Part shown: piece by piece, positions 13,120 through 25,860 of the stretch
Numbering within the stretch: position 1 is the stretch's first letter
How the letters are laid out: every line of letters starts with the position of its first letter
Position numbers and translations under genes: made by a program
Notes under the pieces: generated by a model
Told to the model about the DNA's origin: nothing
The model's input: the letters and a program-made list of their open reading frames with translations, nothing else
Databases searched by the model: none
Source: Macquaria australasica
Taxonomy: Eukaryota; Chordata; Actinopteri; Centrarchiformes; Percichthyidae
Direction: 5' to 3'
Assembly: GCA_005408345.1 (NCBI GenBank)
Contig: SEMN01000451.1
Location: 124,001 to 188,000, forward strand
DNA length: 64,000 nucleotides

Positions 13120-13690
13120 TCAGTTAGTTTACAGTTACCTCGTGATTTTTTTTAAATCTTCTATGGCATTGCTACATTCCTATTGGGACTTGGGTTTGCT
13201 ATAATATTTATATGCGATCCATTTCAGAATTTACTATATGATTACTGTGGTTTCTTATCACACGACTCTTTACAGCCTCATACGGACAAAAATCGATGCT
13301 GCGAGCCAGTGAATCTATTCAGCCATCTATTATTAAAAATGTTCCAGGCATTAATGAGAGCAGGCTGTGAGTGATACTAAATAGATTAGGATGAGCCCTT
13401 ATCCACATCTGTGTCTCATAAAAACAGACCTCCTACAATGGTTTCCCCCAAGGTAATATTTCAATAACATACGGTAAAAACCTATAGGAGCATCCTCAGC
13501 CCAGAGGCATCCTCCAGACCAGACGTTATAAAGGGAGCAGAGGGCAGGGTGATGGATAGATCTGGCCGTGCCGTCTGGAAGTCTGCAGCTTCACATAAAG
13601 TTTGTCATTATCAAGGGAGGGAGACATAAAAAAACAGGTTGTTACCAGGGATGTAGCCTACTGGAGGGTAAAATCCTCTTTGCCTTTCAC
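13120..13690 (+). repeat. Duplicated block A, copy 1
   Basis: The paralogous block lies at 33,160-33,720. The best-preserved core is 'gagcaggctgtgagtgatac' at 13,359-13,378, matched at 33,378-33,397, followed by shared 'tgtctcataaa-acagacctcc' and 'gcagagggca' text. Divergence is substantial outside these cores. No coding signal. Confidence 0.8.
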
Positions 13691-14187
13691 CAGCTTTACT
13701 TCTCTGAATAACAGCAATAAATGGTGATCCAACTACTTTCAACACTAGTATGCATCTCAGTAAGAGACATCAAATTGATCAAAGTTATATGAAAATTTGG
13801 TTTCTGACAGGGAAAACATTCCTGTTTGTCTGTAAGTATCAGTTAGTCTGCCTTTTTTTTTTTTTGACCCACAACTGCATCACTTCCTAGGAACAATCTG
13901 TGAAGATGCATTTAACCCTGGCTTCGTGAATAGTAATCACTTTCCCGTGCATCATTAAAGCGCCTTGTTGATCTGAGAGCACCTTGCAGAAGTGGTTTGT
14001 ATATTTACACCCAACAAACAGCCCCACTCATTTAGAGCAGGTGCATTCTATCTGGAACAATCCATGTTGTACATGATCTCTTGTCCGTTCCCACAAGCCT
14101 CTCTGGGCGCTTCAAGACCCAGCAACAAAACACTAAGTGGCAAAATCTCACGGTTGTCACAGCAAATTGGTGGTAAAATTGTCTTAC

Positions 14188-14620
14188 CTGGTATCTAGCA
14201 GATAAAGAAGGGAGGCTCTCTCTGTCTTTACCGCAGCTCTTTATTCACACAAGCAGACCACGGCGGCTTTTTAGAGGAAGCACAGCGTCGTGAAAAGCAG
14301 TTTTAGGGCTCCTTAAAGATGTTCCTGGAGAGCGGAGAGGGCGGCTGTCAGCCCGGGTGTCTGCGGGAGAAAAAGCTCTGTTCAGGCTGAGAGAAAAGCG
14401 GCGGCGGCAGCAGCCTGCAGACCTCGGAGCGCCAAGCCCGTCTGAGCGCTCAGCGGGAGAGTGCAGCTACTCGGCCGGACACGAGGTGGCGGTGTAGCAC
14501 GCCAAATCCTTAACAGTGGCGACCTGTGGGGAGGCTGCTCCATCCTACTGTAGCGTCTGGGAAGCAGCTAGAGACGGCCACATGCATGCCCTGCAAAACG
14601 ATTCATGACAATAAAGGTGG
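14188..14620 (-). promoter_or_regulatory. CpG-rich block with a minus-strand splice donor: candidate alternative first exon/promoter
   Basis: About 14,260-14,580 contains roughly two dozen CpG dinucleotides in 320 bases, against a CpG-poor background, as at unmethylated promoters. Read on the minus strand, the block ends in a near-ideal donor CAG|GTAAGA, with the last exon base at 14,188. A non-coding first exon transcribed leftward is therefore plausible. NAV3 is the divergent neighbour of E2F7 in vertebrates I know, so an upstream nav3 promoter or a lncRNA is possible, but this is inference. Several minus-strand ATGs open only short frames. The counterpart at 34,390-34,690 has lost most CpGs and the donor. 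Confidence 0.4.
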
Positions 14621-14884
14621 GGGGGGGGCGATACCACCAAAATCACTGGACTCGTAGTCAGGATAAGAGTGTTTGAAGTGGTTCAAGAGGGGCCCAAAAT
14701 CCCCCCAGAAAGTTCATAATTCCTTCTAAAATGAACAAAACATTACTCATCAGAGACTTTTTGACTTCCACAGGGAGGTGAATCCATGCTGGGTTGCTTT
14801 TATCTTTAATCTGTGCTGATCACATGATCATATAAGTAGATTCTCTGTAAATCAACAGTGTCCATCAGATGGAGGCTGGTCAAA

Positions 14885-16330
14885 GAAGTATTCAGATTAT
14901 GTACTTCAGTATAAGTACCAATACCACAATATCATTATAAATAAAATTCCTTTAAAATCCTATAACTTAATTTAGAGCAAAAGGTAGTAAAGTATCAAAA
15001 GTAGCCTAAAAGTACGCTTCTGATTTGTTTTTATGTTTTTGGAGGGTTTTTTTTTTGGGGGGGTTGATTCCACTATTTTTAGATTTAATATGTTTAAATT
15101 TGACTACTTTTTCTTTTACTGTTCTAACGCATATCTTCTCCTTAAGTACAGCACTTTCAATTGCCTCTGTTTAAAAGGTGTTATACAAATAAACCCTGCC
15201 TATTTTTAGGCCAACAAAAAAAAATATCAAATCAAAAAATCTTCACCAAATCTCCCCCAGAACTTTATTCCTGCCGTTGGGCATGGAGGCCTTCAGAAAT
15301 GTACTTCTTTCTTAACAATTCACTTCCTATTTCCTTTCACAGCTAGCTTTGTAGGTCTCAAATCTATTGTTATCACACCAGATCAGTTGATCTTCTATAC
15401 AGTCAGTTTTACAGAACTAGCCTCGGCCAGTTTTCAATTAGGTATAGAGGTCCAGTTATATGGAACAGCTTTTCTGCTTCACTTCGCAGTCACTCCTCAT
15501 TTCTGATTTTTAAATAAAATCTTAAACAACTTTTTTTGTCAGAGTATAGTACTATGTAAATGAGGTAAATTAGATATAATACAGTGTATGAAAGCAGTGC
15601 AAATATATGTTAATGTAATCCTTGTTTTTCTTATTTATTATTTTTTTCTGTAGTACAGTGGAAAGCATGTACAGCTGTTTTTGATTTTAATGTTAGGTGG
15701 GTTACTTTTATAAGCCCCTAGGGGGGTTTTTTCATCCCACCTGTGCATTTTCTTATTTTACTGTATATTTCTTTTCTTTTGTTTTATCTTATTATATGCA
15801 CAAATAAAGACTCAAAGACTCAAAGAAACAGCATTCAGACGTTCATACTGGGGAGTGACATTTACAGAAAGTAAAACTAAATCATTGAGTGAAGAAATTA
15901 AATAATGTCTTTTCAAACTTTTCTGAGACTGGTGAGGGGTGGGGTGGGGGGACTCATGACATCAGTATTTCCTGGCTATAGCCCTGTATATCTTACATTC
16001 ATATATTGTTAATACTGCTGCTTCAATGTGTAAATATCATTTTACTGTTGTACCTTGTTGAGGAAGAACCAGTTTTAAGTATTTTATGTAGGCTACTGTT
16101 TGGTAGTTTTATCAACAGTACATCATATTTTATAAGATTATTGTGATTTGTTTTGTGTAAAATCTTAATCTGATAGATGTAGTGGAGTAAAACGTACATT
16201 TCCCTCTGAAATGTAATGGAGTAGAAGTATAAAGTAGTATAAAATGAAAATATTAAGTAATGAGTACTTCAACACTGACATAACAGTACTTGAGTAAATG
16301 TACAACAAAACTAAATGCATGTAGCAGGGC
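14885..16330. mobile_element. Non-autonomous element (family R3) split by a LINE remnant
   Basis: The left part (14,885-15,060, 'aagtattcagattatgtacttcagtataagtac') and right part (about 16,180-16,330, 'agtacttgagtaaatgtac') carry the repeated AGTACTT / AAGTAC text of a very common fish short element. A fragment of what looks like the same family lies at 25,770-25,860. The two halves are separated by LINE-derived sequence and unassigned DNA. Confidence 0.45.
15160..15830 (+). mobile_element. LINE 3' remnant with tandem CTCAAAGA tail
   Basis: The frame around 15,420-15,530 reads like a non-LTR reverse-transcriptase C-terminus (RYRGPVIWNSFSASLRSHSS). This is followed by a 3' UTR ending in 'aataaagactcaaagactcaaag' at about 15,804-15,826. 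The short tandem tail is typical of non-poly(A) LINE families. Upstream frames are broken. The element is truncated and inactive. Confidence 0.5.
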
Positions 16331-16339
16331 TTTGCATAT

Positions 16340-17255
16340 TGTTTGCAGAGTCTAAAAACATATGTATTTAACTGGTTGTTTATGGAAAGTGATGTCATTG
16401 TGGATTTTATGGAGCATTTTCTATTGAGCAGTTGAATAATAAATTGTCAAATGGTTATGCGTCAGTCACTTTTGGATTGGTCGACAAGTCATTACATTTT
16501 CTGTAAGTCTTTGTGTTACCTCTGGCCTAGTCAGAATCAAAACCAACAAAGATGTCAAATCAAATTGTACAGCTTGAGTCCACAAGCAGAACTGTGCAGT
16601 TGAGCAGGGGAGATTATTAACCTGGCTTAATATATCTGATTTGCAGCCAGCAGCCAATCAGCAATCAGATCGAGCCAATCAGAACTCTGGAAAAAAAAAA
16701 AAAACACCTTTGCACTAGCAAACACTCACGCAGGTAGAAAAAGAAACAACCCTATTCTTCCAAATGACTCAAAAACTTCATCAAACTTTTCTCTTGTTCA
16801 GAAGGGAAAGCACTTTGTAACCTATTTGTTTTGTATGACTTGACGATGTAAAACATTTGTTAAGAGAAGTGTCCTGCTGGTTAGAGGCTAATACTGAGCC
16901 TATTTTGATGAGTTGGTCTGGCAAGTCTGAGTCTTGCAAATTATATTTATAGCCACCAATTTGTTTTCCCAGTTACAGTTGGGAAATGTGCTTGCTGCCT
17001 GCATGGATTATGTTCCCTGGCAACATTGTTTCTAGTGTAAGAAGCGCTACATTTATGTACTGCTCACAAGTCCAGGGAGGTTGGGGGGGGTGGTGGTGTA
17101 CAAAGTGCAGGACTTTGATGCTGCAGACTAGGGTTCGCATCCTGAGTCCTCTGTGAGGTTTAGGCGACAAAACCACAAAGGGTTTACCGCTTTCTCAAAT
17201 TTTGTTTATGGCACATTTTCACAGTTTTACATGCACATGTAAAAATGACTAACTT
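16340..17255. other. Non-coding stretch without recognisable features
   Basis: AT-rich sequence with short homopolymers (A run near 16,690). There are no frames with domain character and no internal duplicate. Confidence 0.4.
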
Positions 17256-17259
17256 TCAG

Positions 17260-17525
17260 TAGCAGTAGCTCAGTCTATAGGGACTTGGCTTGGGGACTGG
17301 AGGGTGGCCGGTTCACCTCTGGGGGTACTGCCGGGGTGCCCTTGAGTAAGGCACCTAACCCCTAACTGCTCGGGGCGCTTTGCTCTGACACCTCTCCTCA
17401 TTAATTGCATGTGTATAGGTTTCTGTGTGTGCTCAGACTTTTGTGTGTGTAAAAAAAAACTAACAGAGTGAAAAAATGAATTTCCCCAAGGGGACAAAAT
17501 AAAGCAATTATTATTATTAATTACT
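17260..17525 (+). mobile_element. tRNA-derived SINE (family S1)
   Basis: The head has an A-box-like 'tagctcagtctatag' and a B-box-like 'ggccggttcacctc'. The body continues 'gtgcccttgagtaaggcacctaac' and the tail 'aatttccccaaggggac' is followed by ATT repeats (about 17,507-17,530). This is the standard layout of an abundant percomorph SINE. It occurs only in duplication copy 1, so it inserted there afterwards or was lost from copy 2. Confidence 0.75.
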
Positions 17526-17529
17526 ATTA

Positions 17530-20500
17530 AAAGATTGTGATTTTGTTTAAATGTAAAAACAAATGTCTAGTGCTTCAAGTCGTTTTTGACTTTTTCAGTA
17601 TTAAACCAAGACCACGATCTTTACCTAACCTCAACCATTTTCTTAATACCTCCGAGTATCATCATTTTGCGATTTGTCAGATATGTTCTATGCTACTAAT
17701 AATAACGCTTCCTTGTTACTTCCTGACGTATCATCTGACGTATCCTGTGTTTCCCCGGAAGTTATAGCAACTAGAGGGGTTAAAGGCATATGAAACGCAC
17801 CTTTACCTTGAATAAAATTACGGCTCTCTCTGGCTTTGAACACACACATTTGGGATAAAGTAAGTACACAACTCAACAAAATATATAACATAGGTGTAGT
17901 CCTTTTTAGACATTTTAATGCGGAAATGCTTAATATTATACCTTTAAGCCCAAACCTGCACAAGTGCAGCTTATTGACAGTTAGCTGGATCATGACCAGT
18001 CTTTAGAGTGAACCCCATACACGAACTAATTTTCAGATACAAATGGTTCACTTTCTTAGATTTATGTAGAATGTTGCTGATTGTAGATGAAAACATGCAA
18101 GTTATTAAGAAATGATTGATGGTGATATGATAAAATATACTTTGAGCAACAAGGCATAAAGTCAAGAAAATTGTGACTGTTAAAAGACCAAAGGAGCCAG
18201 AACATATGGCATTTAATTTGACATTAAAATGGGAATTTGTCATTTGAACAATAAAGCTAAATCATTAAGGAGAATTAACAGGATTCTTTTAGCCTGATAA
18301 CAGCATGTTAACCAAAACTGGTTAAGCCACATCTGAAGAACAAGGCCCAGGTCACAACAGACAGTGAGCACATTGTCTAGACACCATCATAATTTTATTT
18401 CTAACTTATTAAAAATGGATATCTGATCTGTAAAAAGCTATAATCAGTCATCATATTCAGACATTAAATGTGTAAAACTGAAATTTTCTCAAGGCCTTCT
18501 CTTGTGCTTCTAGGTTTATACAAGCATTGGACTGAGGCAGTAGTAATTTAAATATCAGCAGTTGATAAAAAGGTGGAAAAGGCAATGAGCTGCACACACT
18601 CTACTAGGGGTGTATTAGTGTAAACCAATAGGTGTTGATAAAAGAGTCAATTTTCCTTTAATACATGAAAGTAGTTCACTATTCAAAACAGCAGTTGGAT
18701 GAGGCATTCACTAGTCTTTTTTGAGTGCATGTGGTTTCTATAAAAACCATCTTGATATATACAAATACGTGGAATTGTGGTTTTCAACAAGATTGGATTT
18801 TCCCAGATCTACACCTGAACACAAAGGTCACACACACACACACAAACACTTACACATCTCTGTCTCCTTCACACACACCAGCCTGACCTGCTGTAGACTT
18901 CCAGTCTTAGTCTCTTGCCCTGACTAAAGCACACCACTAGAGGGATCAAAAACAAAAAGGTCTCCATTTGATATCTGCCTCTCCAAACATGGCTGACGGG
19001 TCTAATTCAGGGAAGATAATAGGTGCTGAAAGTGTGTGTGTGTGTGTGTGTGCGTGTGTGTGTGCATTTTCATCAAGCATTTGTGTGATTTCAGTAGCTC
19101 GTGTATAGAAACTTATTGCCTGGCAACCGTCCCTGTCACCTCCTCATGTCTACCCATGAAGAAACCAATCACCGCTGTGTTTATCTTTTTGTAAGCCAAT
19201 CAAATCAACTATGCCAAATGACTGCATATCTTTATGTTTTGCATCTTATCACAGTTTTTGGATTGTTTTATGAATGAATGGTGAAAATGTCTTTTTTTTA
19301 TTTTTTCAAATAAAATGTCTTCGTAGATTAAAAATGTCACTCAGATGCACAGGAACCTGGACGCACAAACACTGGCTTGTATCAAATTACATTCTATGAC
19401 TATGTTAACTCTATAAAAGGGACATGAGGTTATTTAAAGACGCTCTCTGTAACTCCAAGAACTGTCCTATATGTGAGACAAATTCATGGCATGTTGTGTT
19501 TATGATGAGTTTTTGAAGATTGATTTCTAGACACATTATCTTCAAGGATGACCATATTTTAGCCCAATATTAAATACTTTTCCAACCAGAATTTTTTGTC
19601 TGGCAGGATTGTGCCAGATAATATAATATAGCTATATACGACAATAAGCCTTATATAGCTTATTTCTCTGTGCCAACTGTTCAACCTCAATTTTATCTTA
19701 ATTGTCCCCAGTCCTGCTGCTGGAAATACTCACTAGGGCAACTAAATGTGCCTTACTGTTTGAGCTAAAAACTACAGTGCCTTTGATATTTTAGGAAACA
19801 ATCCTTTTTAAAAAGAAAACTTCATGTTTATGAGACGTTTTCAAAAATTTACATCTTCAGTGAGAACAAATGGGCTTGGGGCTGAGTGCCACAGAAGGTA
19901 TTAAAACATGGACTCACACATTGTTGCTTTCATTCTTTTTATGGGATTTGTTGACAAGAAAAATACAAAATGTCGCCAGCTTTATCCTTTAAATGTAGGC
20001 CAAAAGACACATCATGTGTGGCAGAATGTGGGCTTTTGCTTTAGGTGAAAGTTGCCTCAGATGCCATATAGCCTACAATTAGCAAAATAGAATTAATAGA
20101 AATGAGTGTCCTTCTAATTTGTTTCTACATATTTTACTTTGGTTACAATAGAATTTGATTGGAAGAACACTCTTAATTCACACATCCCACCCCACCAAAG
20201 AAATACTGCATGTGCATACTGCAATACTTTTTTTTATTCCTATGCACTGGCTATATAACCAAACACACCAAAAACAACTGTTGGAGTCAAATTATCTCAT
20301 GTGGATACATGGCTGTGCTGGGAAGTAGCTAGACTAACATGCTCATCACTTTACTTCTGTCTTAAATCCAATGAATTTTACCCTGTTTTCAGCTGGAGTT
20401 TGAAAGCAAAGGCTACAAACAGCACATGACTTTGGAAGCATAGGACTCCTTTGTTCATATCAATGAATCTGTCCTCATTAGTCTCAAAACTTGTTCTGCT

Positions 20501-22255
20501 CTTACAAATGTGTCCCTACACACTATCACATCCTGACTCATAGACTCATTAGTACTTATATTTGTCTCACGCTCGCCCAGTTGTTTTGCTATTAGTGAAC
20601 TTTGAATGTGTCTGCATTATCAGTTATGCTACCAACTAATTTCAACCACATAGTGCTAATTGTTAAGCTCATTAACTCTGATACCCACCATCTCCTCTCA
20701 TCTATGACATTGAGGGTCTGCTACTGTATCTGTTTATTCTGCCATTAATCACAGGAAAGATTTAGCACAGTACCAACAGTAACAATATTAGACAGTGAGC
20801 TCACAGTGCAAAGTGAGCTGGCAGTGAGAGCTGAAAACAGTGAGACTGGTTAGGCAGGACTGGGGTTACTTTGTGAGGCATGACAGTTATTTATCTTGGT
20901 CTCACAACTGTTTCTTGATTAGCACTGTGAAATACTACCTGCAGGGTTTGGCAAGAATCGCTCAGTCTGTAAATGTGATGCAGTGAACCGGAAAGACAAG
21001 CCGTTCCCGACCAAAACGAATGATCATTGTTGTCACATATTGTCATCGTCATGGAGTTGTTGGCTTACGTGTGATTTGAGCTGGATTCCAAAACAAAAAG
21101 TAAAAGGCAGTGCAGGACAAGATCTTCCACTGGAGGAAGTTTATTAAAAAAAGGTGTTAAAAATTACAAAAAATGAAGATGGCTTCAGCTGCTCAACTCT
21201 GACACCTGTGATGTTTAGTACATTTTAGTATTTACTAAACTTAACGTTGTAATTTCCTTTTTCTTAATCACATTCACTTTCTTTTATGCTGCCTTGCCTT
21301 CTCCATGCTAAGTTAGTGATCACTGCGTGTCTCAGAAACCGTTCAATAATCCCCCTGAGAAAATGGCATTAACCTGTTGCTTCAGTCAAAGGAAAGTGTT
21401 TGGAGAAAGAAACATTTTCAAAGGGACCCAGGATCCAGCCCCCAAGGACACCTAATTTATCTTCTTCAGTGTTTAATAATTCACCAATAACTGATTTATA
21501 TGCTCCATAGTTACTTTTTTAAAGAGAGTTCTTTCTCTTCATTTTGTGCAGTTTAACTATAAATACCCTGATAACCACAAAACAACAACAGACACAGCAG
21601 ACACAGGGGAAAATGGGAAAGTACTGGGGCACGGCTGTGGCAGCACTAGTGCTATCTAGGCAACCCCACTTTACATCCACATGAGGTCTGGCTGATCTGA
21701 TCACATTTCTGATTGCAATGCGTTCTGCGTGCGTTTACAACTTGCATTAACATGTGTTTTTCCTTAGATATCCAGATAGAGATCGCTTGTTAATACCAGG
21801 TGTAAATGACAATACCTGTTCTGTGTGATGGGCTACATTGATCACATACTGTACAACTAGATTATGTTCAGACATCACCAACCTATCTGCATGGGTTGCT
21901 TTGGTAATGACATAGGTGTCAGTAACTATGTGACACTGCTTTCCAACGTGGAAGCATGAGAAATGGAGATCCAACATCTCGCCCTCCAAATAATCACGCT
22001 GTCAAGTCGCAGTGCAGAACCCCTTCGTCACACCAGACAAACTCAGCGACATATTGGCTGGCAGTCTGAACAAGGCCTAAAACTACCTGGTTATGGTTAG
22101 GAAAAGATCATGATAACATGGTCACAGTAACTAACCTTTAACTAATCTTTAAAACAAAAGCCAACACTGGTTGCTGGTATCAAACTAGTCCCGAACAAGG
22201 ACTAGTTTTTAAATAAGACTAAATTGCTGGAGTACCCCCTTAAGAAAATCAACAA
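17530..22255. other. Non-coding stretch inside copy 1, mostly without copy-2 counterpart
   Basis: About 4.7 kb with no supported gene. It contains a GT microsatellite at 19,032. I could not match it to copy 2, which is about 6 kb shorter between the flanking paired blocks. It was therefore either deleted from copy 2 or inserted in copy 1. Open frames are short and featureless. Confidence 0.4.
19032..19064. repeat. (GT)n microsatellite
   Basis: About 16 GT units with one GC interruption. Confidence 0.95.
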
Positions 22256-22259
22256 CATA

Positions 22260-22850
22260 TATCTTGAGTACAAATGCATAGTGCAAATGGACAGAACTGC
22301 CATCAGGCAGACAGAGGTCATATTTACACATTTAACATGTTTAAGAAAAAACAACAATATAGAATGATGACCTTATCTGTCATAGCTGAGCTGTTGCACC
22401 ATCTGCCAACCATAACGCATCATGGAAAGGTACTGAAGGTCAGGGTAATGGGCTCCACAATACATACATACATAAATAAATAAAAGCAACCAGGAAAGAA
22501 ATCAGGCACAAAGCACTTACACACTGTTAGGGTGTCATTTGAAATTGCCAGTGAAGATGAGGAAATTAAGCTTAGTTGGCATTTGGGTGTTGGACGGTGG
22601 ATTGATTTGTGGCGCCATTTGTGCCTGTGTCACTGAGCTTGATTGGTAATATCACAAAACGGCATGATTATGCAATATTAATGAGCAAATTACATTTTAT
22701 GCTTTCACTTTTCAGCACACAGATACTGTATGTGCACATCAGAATACACAAGCAGGAAGGAAACAAGACAAATGCAGGCATTTAATATTGAGTAGTTAGT
22801 ATAAGAATGGAGTTTCAGATATCACTTTCTCTTCCATTTCTATCTCCTCT
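22260..22850 (+). repeat. Duplicated block C, copy 1
   Basis: The paralogue is 36,600-37,200. Shared text includes 'tttaagaaaaaacaacaat', 'gagctgttgcaccatctgcc', 'ggtactgaaggtcagggtaa', 'caaccaggaaagaaatcagg' and 'acaaatgcaggcattta'. A tetranucleotide ATAA/ATAC tract sits at the same place in both (22,465-22,485 and 36,818-36,840). Identity is about 85% by eye. Non-coding. Confidence 0.85.
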
Positions 22851-23152
22851 TCCCTCTTGTTTTTAATTGATGTACAGTGACATTTAAATGGGAGCTTGGT
22901 GGGGGGGAGTGGAGTTGATACAGCCTGTGTTGGCTGTTAAATCATGTGGGCTCACACTGGCTCACCAGAGAGACAGGCAAGCCAAGTCCTTCACCTTCTC
23001 CTCCTCTTCCTCCTACACCGCCTCTTCCACAGCATGGAGCATCAAGAAGACTTGTGACACATACACCACATCATACTATCCTGGGGAAACTGGAACATTT
23101 CTGTGAGTCAACAAGATTTGGTAGTAGAGTCATTGCAGGCCCAGCTTACCTT

Positions 23153-23752
23153 TAAGGGCGTTTTCACACCTATAGTTTGTTCACTCTGGTCCAAATAAGT
23201 TGAGTTTGTAAACTTGAAGCGTTTTCCCCCTTGGTTTGGTTTCTTTTCATACAGAGAAAAATCCAAGTGAACCAAAATGCATCACTACAAACCACATGAG
23301 AACATTCACTCCGCTTATTGGTCAGATGTGTCTGGGGCAGGAGCAAGAAAGTAAATACAGGAAGAAGGTCCTGAGTTCTGAACTAGTGCATATTTCTGTA
23401 AGAGAAACATTGCTGGTTTGTTCTCCGACTAGTTGCTACTACTAAAAACAGTTTGTGTGCTCTGCCACATCCCAGAATGCAAAGCACACCTGGCTACAGG
23501 AGCCGTTTAGCTCAGACTTACGGAGTACACCTGGTAGTTGGCTCAGATTGAGGTCGGATCACGTTCCCACCACAAACGAACAGCTCCAGAGTTCGTTTGG
23601 AACCGAGACCACCTCCTCTAAAGGGTCTCACTGCGGTTGTTTTGGTCCACACACGAGTGCGATTACTGTGTTCACAAACCGCACAAACCGGGCAAACGCA
23701 CCAGGGTTTGTTTTAACTGAACCAAACAGGTTAGGTGTGAAAACACCCAAAG
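23153..23752. mobile_element. MITE with terminal inverted repeats (family R4)
   Basis: The left end 'gggcgttttcacaccta' at 23,156 is mirrored by the right end 'taggtgtgaaaacaccc' at 23,732-23,748. The interior is rich in 'ggttcgtttggaacc'-like, 'accaaac' and 'cacaaacc' text typical of an abundant fish MITE. There is no transposase frame; the frames across 23,236-23,778 are fortuitous. Confidence 0.7.
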
Positions 23753-24079
23753 TCAGCTTTGTTTTAGTGATGTGTTGATCATGAGCGTATCGTTCATTTT
23801 AACTACTCTTTGATATGAACTAGTAGTAACGAGTTATCTCAGAGAGTAATTGAATAATGCATGAGTTCCGTTTTTCTCATGTGACAGCTCCATAGGCTCA
23901 ATACAGATATGAACGAATGACTCAAAAAAAAAGTCATTCATGTCACTGAGCAAGATTTAAGGAACTAAGTCACTAAAATGAACCGGTTATCCCATCACTA
24001 TTTTGTTTGTTTCATGATGAATTCTGCGTGTATGTACATGTTTGGATTTAGTCTTCTCATAAGGATCAAATGTTCTACA

Positions 24080-24670
24080 AAGAATATCATGTCGCCTTCA
24101 TTCTACAGTCTCTGCCCTCTAATTCATTCCCCATTCACTCTCTCCCCTCCCTTTCCTTTGTCTCTATAACCAAGTGCTCGGTTTTCCTCCTGTCTCTCTA
24201 CCACAACCCTAAATGGCACAAGGCAGAGTTATGTCCTGCTTATTGGTAAACTGCCTCACTTTTTACAGACCGCTGAGCAGGTATGAGGCATCAGGTGTAA
24301 ACTCAAAAATCCTCCATGACATTATCCTGCATTTTAATGAAGTTATTAAAAAGTCTAAAGGGTCGAATGCCTCTTTACTTGCTTTATCTGCCTTTCGGAA
24401 AAGAAAAGAAATTGTAACTTCGAACTTCTGATGCCCAGTAAACCTTTCCCAGAAGTACAGTAACATTTTAAAAATATGAAATATTCACAAAAAATGAAGC
24501 CATCAAAAACTTTCATAAGCTGAGCTTTAATTACCTCTTTCCATCAAGCTACTAGTTTAATCATACCTCTTTGACAGCCCGCTCCAAGACTGATGGTCGA
24601 AGCTTTCAGCCACCTCCAGCACTTCTTAGCCCCAGAGGATGCCACTGTCCTGGGGGACTGACACTGATGT
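24080..24670 (+). repeat. Duplicated blocks D and E, copy 1
   Basis: Paired with 38,160-38,570. Shared cores are 'ggtaaactgcctcacttttt' followed by 'acaga-cgctgagcag', 'cctgcattttaatga' and 'caagactgatggtcgaag' followed by 'cacctccagcac' and 'cactgtcctggggg'. Spacing between the cores is nearly preserved. Non-coding. Confidence 0.8.
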
Positions 24671-25224
24671 GAATGAATATTAGGCTCTGTGTGTGCACAC
24701 AGCAGCACTCCAGAGAGCACGTCCTCACGGTGAAGCTACAGGGTTCATACTTTAAACGAAACCCAGGTGACTCCCGAATGTAGGCTTACCAGCTGTATAA
24801 TGTTGGCAAGCCAGCTAACACAACATCTAAATAAGACAATTTTGGAGTAACCGGGAGGTACATGTCTTGTTAATCTGAGTCTCCACACCTCCAGCTCTTG
24901 TGCCAAGCTGGGCCGCCAGTCTGTCCACTGAACTGACATCAACCCTCTATAAAACCTCCAGCAAGACAGCAAGCAGACTAGTAACAGAGCGATACTGGGA
25001 TTAGTACCAGTTATGTAATTGTTGAATTTCAAATTGAAATCCCTTACACTACTCATGGACAACTGTGTTAGCTGAACTAAAACATAAATGTTAAATCTCC
25101 ATTACAATACAACAAAGCTTTTCCACTTTGTAAAGTTTAGTACTACCAGAAGTTCACATTCTCAGTCAAGCTCTTTAGAGCTTGAACTATATTATCTTTC
25201 CAAGGGTGGTTTGTTAATTCAGTG

Positions 25225-25420
25225 TTGCAGGAGACAAACTGGAATAATCGTTAGGCTCCTAAATCTACTTTCCCTAATAGTACCCATTATCATTTAATAG
25301 ACTGCAGCCAAACTGCTTCTTCAAGGCGTTAGCTTATCTCCCCTGCTCTCTCTGAGATAAATTCTGCTTTGTAGCACCTATGGAATATGGACAGGTCACC
25401 TGGAAACACAGGCCGAATTC
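25225..25420 (+). repeat. Duplicated block F, copy 1
   Basis: Paired with 42,555-42,770. Shared cores are 'caggagacaaactggaata', 'ctaaatctactttccct' (ccaaatctac in copy 2), 'attatcatttaatagactg' and 'ctctctctgagataaat'. Copy 2 has a 14-base insertion after the last core. Confidence 0.8.
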
Positions 25421-25769
25421 AAATAGAACCATAGGAATGCTAGGGTGCTATCTGCAGTATGGAAATCATAGGGGGGATATAACTATGGGAGATATACTGT
25501 CTGTATGAAGAGGGAAACTCAAATCAATCTCAAGTATAGAAAGAGGAGAGCAAAAACCAAACTTGTACAGTTAAAATGGTGAGCCACAAGGCTTTTGTTT
25601 TTCTTGATTTTGCCAGTTTTTTTTCATGATTGAAGCTTTATAAAATGTTGTCAATGCTACTGTAAAGCTAATGTACATGACTTCCTGTGAAGCATGGATT
25701 TTCAAAATAAGACAAACCTGCAAACAGTATTAATTCTTTCATTTAACAGTAGTGTTGTATATCTTAAAA

Positions 25770-25860
25770 CATTTTTCCACCACCCCCTACTCTGACCTAC
25801 TCTTTACTTTTATCCAAGTACTTTTACTTGAGTACAATATTCTAGTACTCTTTCCATCCC
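25770..25860. repeat. Fragment of short repeat family R3
   Basis: The text 'caagtacttttacttgagtac' type resembles the ends of the element split at 14,885-16,330. Only about 90 bases remain. Confidence 0.4.

Noticed and set aside
17260..17340. tRNA gene at the head of the SINE, and likewise at 36,165-36,245
   Set aside because: Box A and B-like motifs are present, but no full cloverleaf or acceptor-stem pairing. Both continue into SINE bodies.
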